Origin: Clostridia bacterium
GTDB lineage: Bacteria; Bacillota; Clostridia; Oscillospirales; Oscillospiraceae
Length of the DNA stretch: 19,278 nt
Assembly: GCA_021153265.1 (NCBI GenBank)
Contig: JAGKTU010000038.1
Span: 1 to 19,278, forward strand
Direction of reading: 5' to 3'
Below, one piece after another: positions 11,992-19,240 of the stretch; the stretch's first letter is position 1; the number at the start of each line of letters is the position of its first letter. Under the pieces are notes generated by a model. That model did not search any database and was not told where the DNA came from. It was given only the letters and a program-made list of their open reading frames with translations. A program made the position numbers and the translations under genes.

Positions 11992-13311
11992 ATGCCGCAG
12001 AAGAAGAATAAACTGCTTGGGTTGTTTTTTCCCATCTTTTTGGAATTGCTGTTTACGATGCTCACCGGTGTGGTGGACACGCTGATGCTTTCCTCGGAGG
12101 GCGATCAGGCGGTGGGCGCCGTTGGTACGGCAAATTCCTACATCAGTATCTTTTTGATCCTGTTTTCCGTCATTTCCTCGGGTATGATGGCGGTGATGAC
12201 CCAGTATATCGGCGCGAAACGGCCCGGTGTGGCACAAAAAGCACTGAAATTGGGCCTTGCATTCAATCTGGCTGTGGGCCTGGTCATCAGCAGCGTACTG
12301 TTCCTCTTTGCAAGGCCCATTCTGCTGGCATTGGGCATTGCGGATGGATTGCTGGCACCTGCGACGATCTATCTGCAGACTGTGGGTCTGTTCTGCATCT
12401 GCAACGCCATGGCACCCATTTACGGCAGTTATCTGAGAGCTTTTGGCCATACGTCTTCCATGCTGGCTGGCACGGTGCTTGCCAACGTGGTCAATGTGGC
12501 GCTGAATGCCCTGTTCCTCTTTGGACTACATTGGGGCGTGTTTGGCGTTGCACTGGCTACCGGCATTTCCCGGCTGGTGAATCTGATCTGGGTCTGGGGC
12601 GCTGCCCGACGCCGCATCCAGCGGGTGGAAGACCCCAATGCACCGCCCAGCAGAGAGATTTTTGGAAAGATCATCCGGGTGGGCTTGCCTGCAGCCATGG
12701 AAACATCGCTGTATCATCTGGCGATCACCATCGTGATGAGTCTGCTCAACCGCATGGACACCACCGGCGTGCAGGCCACTGCCCGGGCGTATGCGGTGCA
12801 GATCTCCAATTTCTCATTCTGTGTAGGCTGTGCGCTGGCGCAAGCCAACGCCATCATGGTAGGCTGGCAGATCGGTGCCGGTGAATTCAAGGAATGTGAT
12901 CGGCAGACAAAGAAGAATGCTGTGATAGGCATTGGCATCGGTGTTGCTACGGCTGGCGTTTTCGCGGTTTTCTCCCGGGAGATTTTGACGCTGTTTACAA
13001 AAGACCCTGAGATGATCCGGCTGGTCAGCTTGCTGCTGATCGTGGATATTTTCCTGGAAGTGGGCCGGGTGAGCAATCTGGTGTTTGGTATTGCCCTGAA
13101 AACCAGTGGCGACGCCACCTATCCCATGATCGTGGCGGTGACATTTGCGTTCCTCTGCGCTGCTGGCGGAACATGGCTGTTCGGTGTCAAGCTTGGATGG
13201 CTGGTTGTGGGTGCGTATGTGGCTATGGCCCTGGATGAGTGCGTCCGGGCGCTGTTCATGTTCCTGCGCTGGAAAAGCGGCAAGTGGCAGGAGAAAAGTC
13301 TTTTGAAATAA
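11992..13311 (+). CDS. MATE-family multidrug/metabolite exporter
   Basis: A 439-residue integral membrane protein of the MATE family, which exports cationic or other small molecules using a sodium or proton gradient. It begins KKNKLLGLFFPIFLELLFTM, carries the family's GVVDTLMLSSEG and AVGAVGTANSY after the first helix, and has about 12 hydrophobic segments in two related halves. The second half starts near IIRVGLPAAMETSLYHL and contains AYAVQISNFSFCVGCALAQAN. A conserved Asp lies early in helix 1-2 (VVDTLM). The ATG at 11992 is preferred to one at 11983 because AAGGAG ends two bases before the latter and 10 bases before the former. It is divergent from the AraC regulator and likely under its control; the transported compound is unknown. 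Confidence 0.93.
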   Translation: MPQKKNKLLGLFFPIFLELLFTMLTGVVDTLMLSSEGDQAVGAVGTANSYISIFLILFSVISSGMMAVMTQYIGAKRPGVAQKALKLGLAFNLAVGLVISSVLFLFARPILLALGIADGLLAPATIYLQTVGLFCICNAMAPIYGSYLRAFGHTSSMLAGTVLANVVNVALNALFLFGLHWGVFGVALATGISRLVNLIWVWGAARRRIQRVEDPNAPPSREIFGKIIRVGLPAAMETSLYHLAITIVMSLLNRMDTTGVQATARAYAVQISNFSFCVGCALAQANAIMVGWQIGAGEFKECDRQTKKNAVIGIGIGVATAGVFAVFSREILTLFTKDPEMIRLVSLLLIVDIFLEVGRVSNLVFGIALKTSGDATYPMIVAVTFAFLCAAGGTWLFGVKLGWLVVGAYVAMALDECVRALFMFLRWKSGKWQEKSLLK

Positions 13312-13315
13312 CACA

Positions 13316-13346
13316 ACCGGCTGCGCCCGAAAGGGGTGCAGCCGGT
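13316..13346. terminator. Terminator between the MATE gene and the TraB operon
   Basis: ACCGGCTGC (13316-13324) pairs with GCAGCCGGT (13338-13346), extended inward by a G-U and three G-C pairs around a GAAAG loop. T runs are weak on both strands (ATTTATT on plus, TTGTGTTATTT on minus). It lies between convergent stops at 13311 and 13362. Confidence 0.75.
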
Positions 13347-13361
13347 ATTTATTGGATGGAG

Positions 13362-14372
13362 TTACTGGATGCGCTCGACGGTGTAACCCCGCTGCTGGAG
13401 CAGGTCCACCATGGCACCGTCGCCCAGAATGTGGGCCATGCCAACGCAGATGAAGACCCTGTCATTGGAGTTGAGGATCTCTTCGGCATAGTCAGCCATG
13501 GCGATGTTGCGGTTGGTTTCCATGGCGGTGTTGAATTCCTCGATGAGTTTCAGCTCCTCAGGGTCTGTATCGGAGTCGGGTTCTTCGTTCAGATACTCCA
13601 GAAGAGCATCCAGATCGCCTTGGCACCAGGCGGTCAGAAGGGAATCCAGTGCTTCCAGATTTTCTTCACTGCCGTAGGCGTCAACGGATTCCTGCAGCAG
13701 CAGTTCCTGAAGCTCGGGGGAGAAGGAAGCGAGCATTTCATACTGGAACTTGGCGGATTCTACTTCCAGAATGGGCTTGTCCTCGGCCTTGGCCATGGAC
13801 AGCAGGGTCATGTCGATGCCGATGTCGGAATCGTAGCCGGCATTGGCGTAGGTGAAGTTTTCAATGGTGGAGTACCACATGACAGGAAGATAATAATCCA
13901 ACGCCTTCATATAGGAGTTGTTTTCTTCCAGAATTTTCACAGCGGCTTCGTACAGCTCCGGAGAAATGTTGTCGGAGATGGTGGTGCCGTCCGTATAGAG
14001 CATCATCTGTACCAGCTCCGTCATGAGCGCCATGTCCTTCTGCAGGGCGATGACATCACACTCAACAGCCAGAGCATCGGCTTCGTTGTAGGCGTCCAGA
14101 ACATAGGCGGGGAAGGGGTACATTTCCTCGATACCTACGTGGATGGAGCCGAAGAGCCAGACGGTGCCGCCGTTTTCACCCGTGACCTTGTACAGCAGGG
14201 GCGTGGAGGTGGCTGCCGGAGGCTCCGGTTCGAGGTCGGTGGGCTTTTCGGCGGTGACTTCCGTGGATTCTGTTTCCTTTTCTTCAGGCACGGGGTCGGC
14301 TGCGGGACTGGTGCAGGCTGCCATGGACAGCAGCAGCGCCAGAGCCAGCAGCAGGGCAATCAGTTTTTTCAT
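13362..14372 (-). CDS. TraB/TIKI (GumN-like) lipoprotein, third gene of the barnase operon
   Basis: A 336-residue lipoprotein: the signal peptide MKKLIALLLALALLLSMAAC gives lipidated Cys20, followed by an acidic Pro/Glu/Thr linker to about residue 55. The rest is a complete TraB/GumN/TIKI domain: PLLYKVTGENGGTVWLFGSIHVG with the first GxxH (Gly75-His78), ALAVECD, EVESAKFQYEML in the middle, and the second GxxH (Gly311-His314, GMAH) before RGYTVERIQ. Paired GxxH motifs are the metal-site signature of TIKI-type proteases; proteolysis is inferred. It resembles the C-terminal 300 residues of the 779-residue lipoprotein at 3398-5737, so the two are paralogues. The ATG has AAGGAGG 8 bases upstream and lies 13 bases after the barstar stop, indicating co-transcription with barnase and barstar. 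Confidence 0.92.
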   Translation of the reverse strand: MKKLIALLLALALLLSMAACTSPAADPVPEEKETESTEVTAEKPTDLEPEPPAATSTPLLYKVTGENGGTVWLFGSIHVGIEEMYPFPAYVLDAYNEADALAVECDVIALQKDMALMTELVQMMLYTDGTTISDNISPELYEAAVKILEENNSYMKALDYYLPVMWYSTIENFTYANAGYDSDIGIDMTLLSMAKAEDKPILEVESAKFQYEMLASFSPELQELLLQESVDAYGSEENLEALDSLLTAWCQGDLDALLEYLNEEPDSDTDPEELKLIEEFNTAMETNRNIAMADYAEEILNSNDRVFICVGMAHILGDGAMVDLLQQRGYTVERIQ

Positions 14373-14385
14373 AATGGGTTCCTCC

Positions 14386-14643
14386 TTACTGGAATGTTAC
14401 GTAAAAATGGGGGTTTTCATCCTCTGCATCCTGCAAAACCAGATAAAATCCCCGGAAAGTGGGGGGCAGGGCAGAAAAATTGGATACATACAGGTAGGTG
14501 TCCTCACAAATGGAAGTGAGGCAGTCATGAAGGGCGTCCAGATTGGGGCGGTACCAAGCCGGGAAGGACAACTCCCGGGAAAGAATGTCGTGGAGCTGTC
14601 TGGGGCTGTCCAGATTGCGGCAGTCGATATGGATTTCCTTCAT
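14386..14643 (-). CDS. Barstar-family ribonuclease inhibitor
   Basis: An 85-residue cytoplasmic protein of the barstar family, which plugs the active site of barnase-type RNases. The core ELSFPAWYRPNLDALHDCLT aligns closely with barstar of Bacillus amyloliquefaciens. Asp36 and Asp40 correspond to barstar Asp35 and Asp39, the latter being the residue that binds the RNase catalytic arginines and histidine. The neighbouring barstar Trp38 is His39 here. The C-terminal strand (HFYVTF) is present, and Asp72 lines up with barstar Glu76 by distance from the end. Its ATG follows the barnase stop codon with no gap (TAA then ATG) and uses a GGAGAG site inside the end of the barnase gene, so the two are translationally coupled. 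It protects the producer from the enzyme encoded just upstream. Confidence 0.93.
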   Translation of the reverse strand: MKEIHIDCRNLDSPRQLHDILSRELSFPAWYRPNLDALHDCLTSICEDTYLYVSNFSALPPTFRGFYLVLQDAEDENPHFYVTFQ

Positions 14644-15186
14644 TTAGGACTCTCCAATTCCTAAGTCGGCAGGGGTGATTTGCTGGAAGGACTCGTAGTG
14701 GTCGTCGGTATAGTAAATCAGACCGTCGTTGGAGAAGACGATGCGCTTGGAACCCCGGCTGTCTTTACCCAAAGTATCAATGTCACATTCGGTGTAGTAA
14801 CGCCCCTCAGCTTCCGGCAGAAGACCTTCGTAATTGCCGAATCGGTCGCCGCCGATGCACATACCGGGGGCGTAAGGCTCTAAGCTGCCGCCTTCCCAGC
14901 CGCGTTCCCGGGCTTCGGTCTTGGTGATGAAGTTATCCGGCAGACGGTGGTAGAGCGTGAGAAAGAGGGCCACATCTTCTTTGGATGTGTAGCTGGCAGA
15001 TATGTCCATAGGCTCGACGGGACAATACCTGTCGGAGTCGGATACGGAGTCGGTTTGGGTGATGATATCAGACTGGGTGTCCGTGTTGTCCGGGATATCG
15101 GACGGGGTGTCCATGGTGAGGAATCCGAAAACCAGCGCCAGAAGAACCAACAGGACGGAAAGTATGGGCGTAAGCTTCTTTTTCAT
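14644..15186 (-). CDS. Secreted or membrane-anchored barnase-type guanyl-specific ribonuclease
   Basis: A 180-residue protein with an N-terminal hydrophobic segment (KKKLTPILSVLLVLLALVFG) acting as signal peptide or anchor. No clear AxA cleavage site is visible. A Ser/Thr/Asp-rich spacer runs to about residue 65, and a barnase domain spans residues 68-170. LYHRLPDNFITKTEARERGW aligns almost residue for residue with barnase. Catalytic residues map as Lys89 (barnase Lys27), Glu133 (Glu73), Arg144 (Arg83), Arg148 (Arg87) and His163 (His102). Barnase Arg59 is replaced by Tyr119 in the guanine loop, while the adjacent Glu120 is kept. The enzyme should cleave RNA after G. The ATG at 15186 has AGGAGG 6 bases upstream. 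It leads a three-gene operon with barstar and a TraB lipoprotein. Confidence 0.93.
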   Translation of the reverse strand: MKKKLTPILSVLLVLLALVFGFLTMDTPSDIPDNTDTQSDIITQTDSVSDSDRYCPVEPMDISASYTSKEDVALFLTLYHRLPDNFITKTEARERGWEGGSLEPYAPGMCIGGDRFGNYEGLLPEAEGRYYTECDIDTLGKDSRGSKRIVFSNDGLIYYTDDHYESFQQITPADLGIGES

Positions 15187-15220
15187 AAACAGCCTCCTAA
15201 ATACAGGAACTCTGGAAACA

Positions 15221-15249
15221 ATTATACCGCAGGCGGGGCAAAAGCACAA
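15221..15249 (-). promoter_or_regulatory. Sigma-A-type promoter for the barnase/barstar/TraB operon
   Basis: On the minus strand TTGTGC (15244-15249) and a perfect TATAAT (15221-15226) are separated by 17 bases, with CGG before the -10. The barnase ATG lies 34 bases beyond the -10. Confidence 0.82.
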
Positions 15250-15338
15250 GATAGATTGTGGAAATAAAAATGACGGTGTATTGTGGTCTTGTCCAAAATG
15301 CAGATTGGATTTTTGGTTAGATTTTTTGCGGGAAGCTG

Positions 15339-15367
15339 CTGATAATTATGTGTTATTATGATATAAT
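15339..15367 (+). promoter_or_regulatory. Extended -10 promoter for uxuA
   Basis: TATAAT (15362-15367) is preceded by TGA, giving an extended -10. CTGATA (15339-15344), at a 17-base spacer, is a fair -35. The leader to the ATG at 15434 is about 60 bases; I see no clear operator or riboswitch in it. Confidence 0.72.
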
Positions 15368-15433
15368 CCAGTCAAGATAGCTGACTTCAGTAACTTGAGG
15401 AAGGCACACTTAATTTGGCAGGAGGAATGTTTT

Positions 15434-16534
15434 ATGCCTATGCAGATGGGTTTCCGCTGGTACGGCGAGGGCAACGACAGCATCAGCTTGAACTACATCA
15501 AGCAGATCCCCGGTGTCACTAGCATTGTTTGGGCACTGCACCACAAGATGCCCGGTGAAATCTGGGAGGAATCTGAAATTGCCGAGGTTATGGACCAGCT
15601 CCATGCCTACGGCTTCAACGGCGATGTGGTGGAGTCTGTGAATGTTCACGACGACATCAAGATCGGCCTGCCTACCCGCGATCAGTATATCGAAAATTAC
15701 AAGATCACCATGCGTAATCTGGCGAAGTTCGGCGTCAAGGTTATCTGCTACAACTTCATGCCGATCTTCGACTGGACCCGCTCCAACCTGTTCCACGAAG
15801 TTGGTGACGGCTCTACCGCCCTGTTCTATGAAAAGGGCATGATCCAGGACGATTACAACGCCATGGCAAAGTACATCCTGGACTTCACCGAGAAGTACAA
15901 TATGTCCTTCCCCGGTTGGGAGCCTGAGCGTATGGCCAAGCTGGACGAGCTGTTCAAGGCTTACGCAGATGTTGACCATGAGAAGCTGTGGGCTAACCTG
16001 AAGTACTTCCTGGAGGCCCTGATGCCCACCTGTGAGGAGACCGGCATCAAAATGGCTATCCATATGGACGATCCCCCCTGGGATATCTTCGGTCTGCCCC
16101 GTCTGCTGATCAATGCGGAGAACATCGACCGCTTCCTCAGCATGGTCGATCATCCCTGCAACTGCCTGACTCTGTGCTCCGGCTCTCTGAACGCCGACCC
16201 CAACAACAATGTGGCGGACATCGTGCGCAAGCACTGCGACCGCATCGCCTTTGCACACATCCGCAACGTCAAGCACTTCGAGAACGGCGACTTCTCTGAG
16301 GCCAGCCATCGTGACTGCGACGGCGATACCGGCATCGTGGAGATCCTGAAGGCTTACCACGAGGGCGGCTACGAGGGATACATCCGTCCTGACCACGGCC
16401 GTCACCTGTGGGGTGAGGGCCCCGGCACCGTCCGTCCCGGCTACGGTCTGTATGACCGCGCTCTGGGCATCATGTACATGCTGGGCGTGTGGGATTTGCT
16501 GGACAATCAGGCAGGAAAGAAGACTACAGTATAA
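15434..16534 (+). CDS. uxuA: D-mannonate dehydratase
   Basis: UxuA dehydrates D-mannonate to 2-keto-3-deoxy-D-gluconate in the glucuronate branch of hexuronate breakdown. This 366-residue protein has the family blocks: MGFRWYGEGNDSISLNYIKQ, PGVTSIVWALHHKMPGEIW, IAEVMDQLHAYGF, the metal-site segments AIHMDDPPWDIFGLPRL, CLTLCSGSLN and FAHIRNVKHF, and the closing GYIRPDHGRHLWGE. The ATG at 15434 has AGGAGG 8 bases upstream; a longer in-frame start at 15395 would include that site. Codon choice is markedly biased to C-ending codons (GAC, TTC, AAC, CCC), more than in the neighbours, which suggests high expression. No other hexuronate genes (uxaC, uxuB, kdgK) are nearby, and the gene has its own promoter and strong terminator, so it acts as a single-gene unit. 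Confidence 0.93.
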   Translation: MPMQMGFRWYGEGNDSISLNYIKQIPGVTSIVWALHHKMPGEIWEESEIAEVMDQLHAYGFNGDVVESVNVHDDIKIGLPTRDQYIENYKITMRNLAKFGVKVICYNFMPIFDWTRSNLFHEVGDGSTALFYEKGMIQDDYNAMAKYILDFTEKYNMSFPGWEPERMAKLDELFKAYADVDHEKLWANLKYFLEALMPTCEETGIKMAIHMDDPPWDIFGLPRLLINAENIDRFLSMVDHPCNCLTLCSGSLNADPNNNVADIVRKHCDRIAFAHIRNVKHFENGDFSEASHRDCDGDTGIVEILKAYHEGGYEGYIRPDHGRHLWGEGPGTVRPGYGLYDRALGIMYMLGVWDLLDNQAGKKTTV

Positions 16535-16550
16535 ATTCACCTATACGAAA

Positions 16551-16584
16551 AGGAGCGGCAGAATGGTCTGCCGCTCCTGTTTTC
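16551..16584 (+). terminator. Rho-independent terminator of uxuA
   Basis: AGGAGCGGCAGA (16551-16562) pairs over 12 bp with TCTGCCGCTCCT (16567-16578) around ATGG, followed by GTTTTCTT. It lies 17 bases after the uxuA stop. Confidence 0.9.
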
Positions 16585-16609
16585 TTCCGCGCAATCCGGA
16601 GAATTATGG

Positions 16610-16638
16610 TTGCGAATGTGAACAAATTGTGATAAAAT
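16610..16638 (+). promoter_or_regulatory. Sigma-A-type promoter for the zinc-ribbon ABC transporter operon
   Basis: TTGCGA (16610-16615) and TAAAAT (16633-16638) are separated by 17 bases, with TGTGA before the -10. The ATG at 16696 is about 50 bases beyond the expected start, preceded by AAGGAAGG. Confidence 0.7.
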
Positions 16639-16695
16639 AATGAATCATGAGTAAATATGCTTGTATAAGCCGGGCATAGAAGGAAGGCGCAACAG

Positions 16696-17928
16696 ATGAG
16701 AAAACCCATTCAGATGTTCAGTCCGGACGGCGGTGTAGGATCTGCATTTAAAACGGCGGGCAATTTGGGCGATACGACAGCTGATGAACCGGTACGTCGC
16801 TGCGACGTCTGCGGCGGCGAAATGGCTGCTAAAGATACGTTTTGCAGAAATTGCGGGCATAAGCCGGGAGGCGGGCGAACAGATCATGAAAAAGTGAGAA
16901 TGGGTGCGCCCCAGACAGATGCCGGAAAACATGCAGACGGATTTTTTACATCCGGCGGAAGTCTGAATGGGGAAGGGGTCGAGTCTGGCTCCGGGCACGC
17001 TAAGGTCAGCGCCACCAAGGACCATGGCCCGGAGGTGCGGATCTCGACTGTCCACGGTAAGACCGCCGGCGGCAGACGAAAGAATGCCGCGGCTTCCGAC
17101 TCCGGCATGGGGAAAAAAGATGCAGGAGCCCGGAGAAGAGCCAAGAAAAATGTGGTTTTGATGGCAGATATCAAAACCAAAAAGGTGAAAAACAACTCCG
17201 GTGTCGGCATGAAGGAACTGATCCGGGATATTCATATGGAGATTCAGGAGGGCACACTGGTGGCCCTGCTGGGTACGGCCGGTGCAGGCAAATCCACGGT
17301 GATGAACTGCCTGAACGGCATGGACCTCCAGGGAGTCGAGGGCAGAGTGCTCTACCGGGGCGTGGATCTGATGAAGAATTTCGAGGAAATGAAGTACCTC
17401 ATCGGCAGCGTTCCCCAGAAGAAAATTTTCCACGCCGCATTTACTCCCGAAGAGGAGTTTACACAGGCGGCCATGCTGCGGCTGCCAGCGGATACCTCTG
17501 AGGCGGAGATCAAGCGAAGAGTGGATCAAACCTTGGAAATGCTGAGCATGACCGGTGTTCGTAAGAATCGTAACAGCAAACTCTCCGGCGGCGAGCAGAC
17601 CCGTGTCAATGTGGGTATTGAGCTGGTTGCGGATCGGGATCTGCTGTGTCTGGACGAGCCGGATCAGGGCCTCAGCCCCAATTACAAACACGAGCTGTTT
17701 GAAATTATGCGTAACCTTGCCCATACATACGGTAAGACAGTGCTGAGCATCATTCATGATGTTTCCGAGATCGACATGTTTGATCAGGTAGTTATGCTGG
17801 CGAAAGTAGACGGCGTGGGTCGACTGGCGTTCTCCGGCACACCGGAAGAGGCCAGGGAGTATTTCGGTGTGGATATCCGGGATGCGTATGCGCTGCTGGA
17901 ACGTGATCCGAAGCGATTTGTGAAGTGA
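16696..17928 (+). CDS. ABCG-like ABC transporter ATPase with N-terminal zinc ribbon
   Basis: A 410-residue cytoplasmic protein. A zinc ribbon occupies residues 36-53 (CDVCGGEM...FCRNCG, Cys36, 39, 50, 53). A Gly/Lys/Ala-rich, probably disordered linker follows to about residue 150. The remainder is an ABC ATPase: Walker A GTAGAGKST (193-201), Q-loop region VPQKKIFH, signature LSGGEQTRV (from 296), Walker B LLCLDEPDQGL (316-326) and the switch His in SIIHDVSEID. The segment VPQKKIFHAAFTPEEEFTQAAMLRLP mirrors the ABCG/White subfamily's VPQ-D-LH--LTV-E-L--AA-LRLP, so it belongs near that group. ABCG-type bacterial relatives often carry FHA domains in this N-terminal place. The ATG has AAGGAAGG 8 bases upstream. 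The permease gene follows after 19 bases. The substrate is unknown. Confidence 0.92.
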   Translation: MRKPIQMFSPDGGVGSAFKTAGNLGDTTADEPVRRCDVCGGEMAAKDTFCRNCGHKPGGGRTDHEKVRMGAPQTDAGKHADGFFTSGGSLNGEGVESGSGHAKVSATKDHGPEVRISTVHGKTAGGRRKNAAASDSGMGKKDAGARRRAKKNVVLMADIKTKKVKNNSGVGMKELIRDIHMEIQEGTLVALLGTAGAGKSTVMNCLNGMDLQGVEGRVLYRGVDLMKNFEEMKYLIGSVPQKKIFHAAFTPEEEFTQAAMLRLPADTSEAEIKRRVDQTLEMLSMTGVRKNRNSKLSGGEQTRVNVGIELVADRDLLCLDEPDQGLSPNYKHELFEIMRNLAHTYGKTVLSIIHDVSEIDMFDQVVMLAKVDGVGRLAFSGTPEEAREYFGVDIRDAYALLERDPKRFVK

Positions 17929-17947
17929 AATAACGGAGGAAATACCT

Positions 17948-19240
17948 ATGTGGTGTGAAAACTGCGGAAGCAAACTGCCGGAAGGCGGTGGATTCTGCCC
18001 GATATGCGGAAAAACCGCGGCAAAAAAACCGTCAGCAGGTGCAACGGGATTTGTCAGCGCAGGAAGTCTGCTGGATGACGAGCCCATTGGACGTCCGGCG
18101 GATGTAGCTGCGCCTGCGCCCCAGCCGAGACCGCTGCAGCCTGTGCCGCCGATGCCCCCGGTAAGAACTGCGCCGATGACGCCTCCGGTGAAAGCCGTGC
18201 CGCCGATTCCACCGACTCCGCCGGCACACGGCGCCCCGCCGATTACCCGGGCAATCCCCCATGACGGCGTGCAATTTGCGCCGATCACCATGACTTCAAC
18301 GCCAAAACCGGCGGCACCCAAGACAGTGAGCCCCAAGACTGCGGGTGAATCCAGACGGATCTCTTTCGGCAGAGAACTGAGGCTGCTGCTGCGGCAGGGC
18401 TGGCTGGTAATGCTGGGTGAGCGTAGAAATCTTATCTTCTCCCTGCTGTTCCCGGTGCTGGCGGCTGCGGTGACGGTATGGGTGGCAGGTAAGGACATGT
18501 TCAACAGCATGGAACCGACGAAATCCGCCTGCTTTGTGCTGGTGTGCGCGGCGATCTGGTGCGGATTGTTCAACTCCATTCAGGTGGTGGTGAAAGAGCG
18601 GGAGAACATCAAGCGTGACTATGTCAGCGGTGCGCTGCGGATCGAGTGCTATGTGATCTCCCGGTCGGTGCTGCAGCTTCTTCTGTGCTTCGTACAGAGC
18701 CTGATTCTGGTGGTCGCCATTCCCGGTGTGAACTGGCAGCACGGAAATTCCCTGCCGGACAGCGGACTGCTCGTTTCCGAACCGCTGGTTGAATTCTTCA
18801 TCAGCCTGTTCCTGGTGATGTATGCTTCGGACGTGCTGGGACTGCTGATCTCCTCCATTGTCAAGAAGCAGGAGCTGGCAAGCCAGCTTGCGCCCTATAT
18901 CCTCATCGTGCAGCTTCTGTTCTCCGGTGTGCTGTTCAAGATGGAAGGCGGTGCCGAGGTGATCTCCGCGCTGATGATCAGCCGGTGGGGCATGGAGGCA
19001 CTGGGCAGTATCGGCAATTTAAATGACCTTCCGCTGAAATTGGTCATGGAAACCAAGGATGATATGAAACGCGGACAACTGGAAATGCTGCTGGAGGAAG
19101 AACGGGAACTCGAAAGTGCTTTTGAAGCCACCGGCGAGCATTTGATGGTGGTTTGGCTGGTCATGCTGGCATTTGTTGTGGTGCAGCTGGTTGTTGCTAA
19201 TATTTGCCTGCACGGCGTGAAAAAGGATACCCGGATGTAA
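17948..19240 (+). CDS. ABC-2/ABCG-type permease with N-terminal zinc ribbon
   Basis: A 430-residue membrane partner of the preceding ATPase. It starts with a zinc ribbon, MWCENCGSKLPEGGGFCPIC (Cys3, 6, 17, 20), then a long Pro/Ala-rich linker (about residues 55-105, with PVPPMPPV and AVPPIPPTPPA). After LRLLLRQGWLVMLGERRNLI, which resembles the coupling segment of ABCG proteins, about six membrane helices run from residue 160 to 425. They include LIFSLLFPVLAAAVTVWVAG, SACFVLVCAAIWCGLFNSI, and LASQLAPYILIVQLLFSGVLF, with VVVKERENIKRDYVSG in the first cytoplasmic loop as in ABCG transporters. A Glu-rich stretch (LEMLLEEERELESAFEATGE) sits before the last helix. The ATG has GGAGG 7 bases upstream. 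With the ATPase it should form a homodimeric or two-subunit exporter; direction and cargo are unknown. No terminator is visible in the last 38 bases. Confidence 0.9.
   Translation: MWCENCGSKLPEGGGFCPICGKTAAKKPSAGATGFVSAGSLLDDEPIGRPADVAAPAPQPRPLQPVPPMPPVRTAPMTPPVKAVPPIPPTPPAHGAPPITRAIPHDGVQFAPITMTSTPKPAAPKTVSPKTAGESRRISFGRELRLLLRQGWLVMLGERRNLIFSLLFPVLAAAVTVWVAGKDMFNSMEPTKSACFVLVCAAIWCGLFNSIQVVVKERENIKRDYVSGALRIECYVISRSVLQLLLCFVQSLILVVAIPGVNWQHGNSLPDSGLLVSEPLVEFFISLFLVMYASDVLGLLISSIVKKQELASQLAPYILIVQLLFSGVLFKMEGGAEVISALMISRWGMEALGSIGNLNDLPLKLVMETKDDMKRGQLEMLLEEERELESAFEATGEHLMVVWLVMLAFVVVQLVVANICLHGVKKDTRM

Noticed and set aside
15410..16540. 376-codon minus-strand open frame opposite uxuA
   Set aside because: Antisense to a gene with complete UxuA motifs; its Val/His/Ala-rich repeats follow from the biased codons of uxuA.
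16645..18579. 644-codon minus-strand open frame opposite the ABC transporter genes
   Set aside because: It is antisense to two genes with unmistakable ABC motifs. Its Gly/His-rich translation reflects the G/C-ending codons of the real genes.
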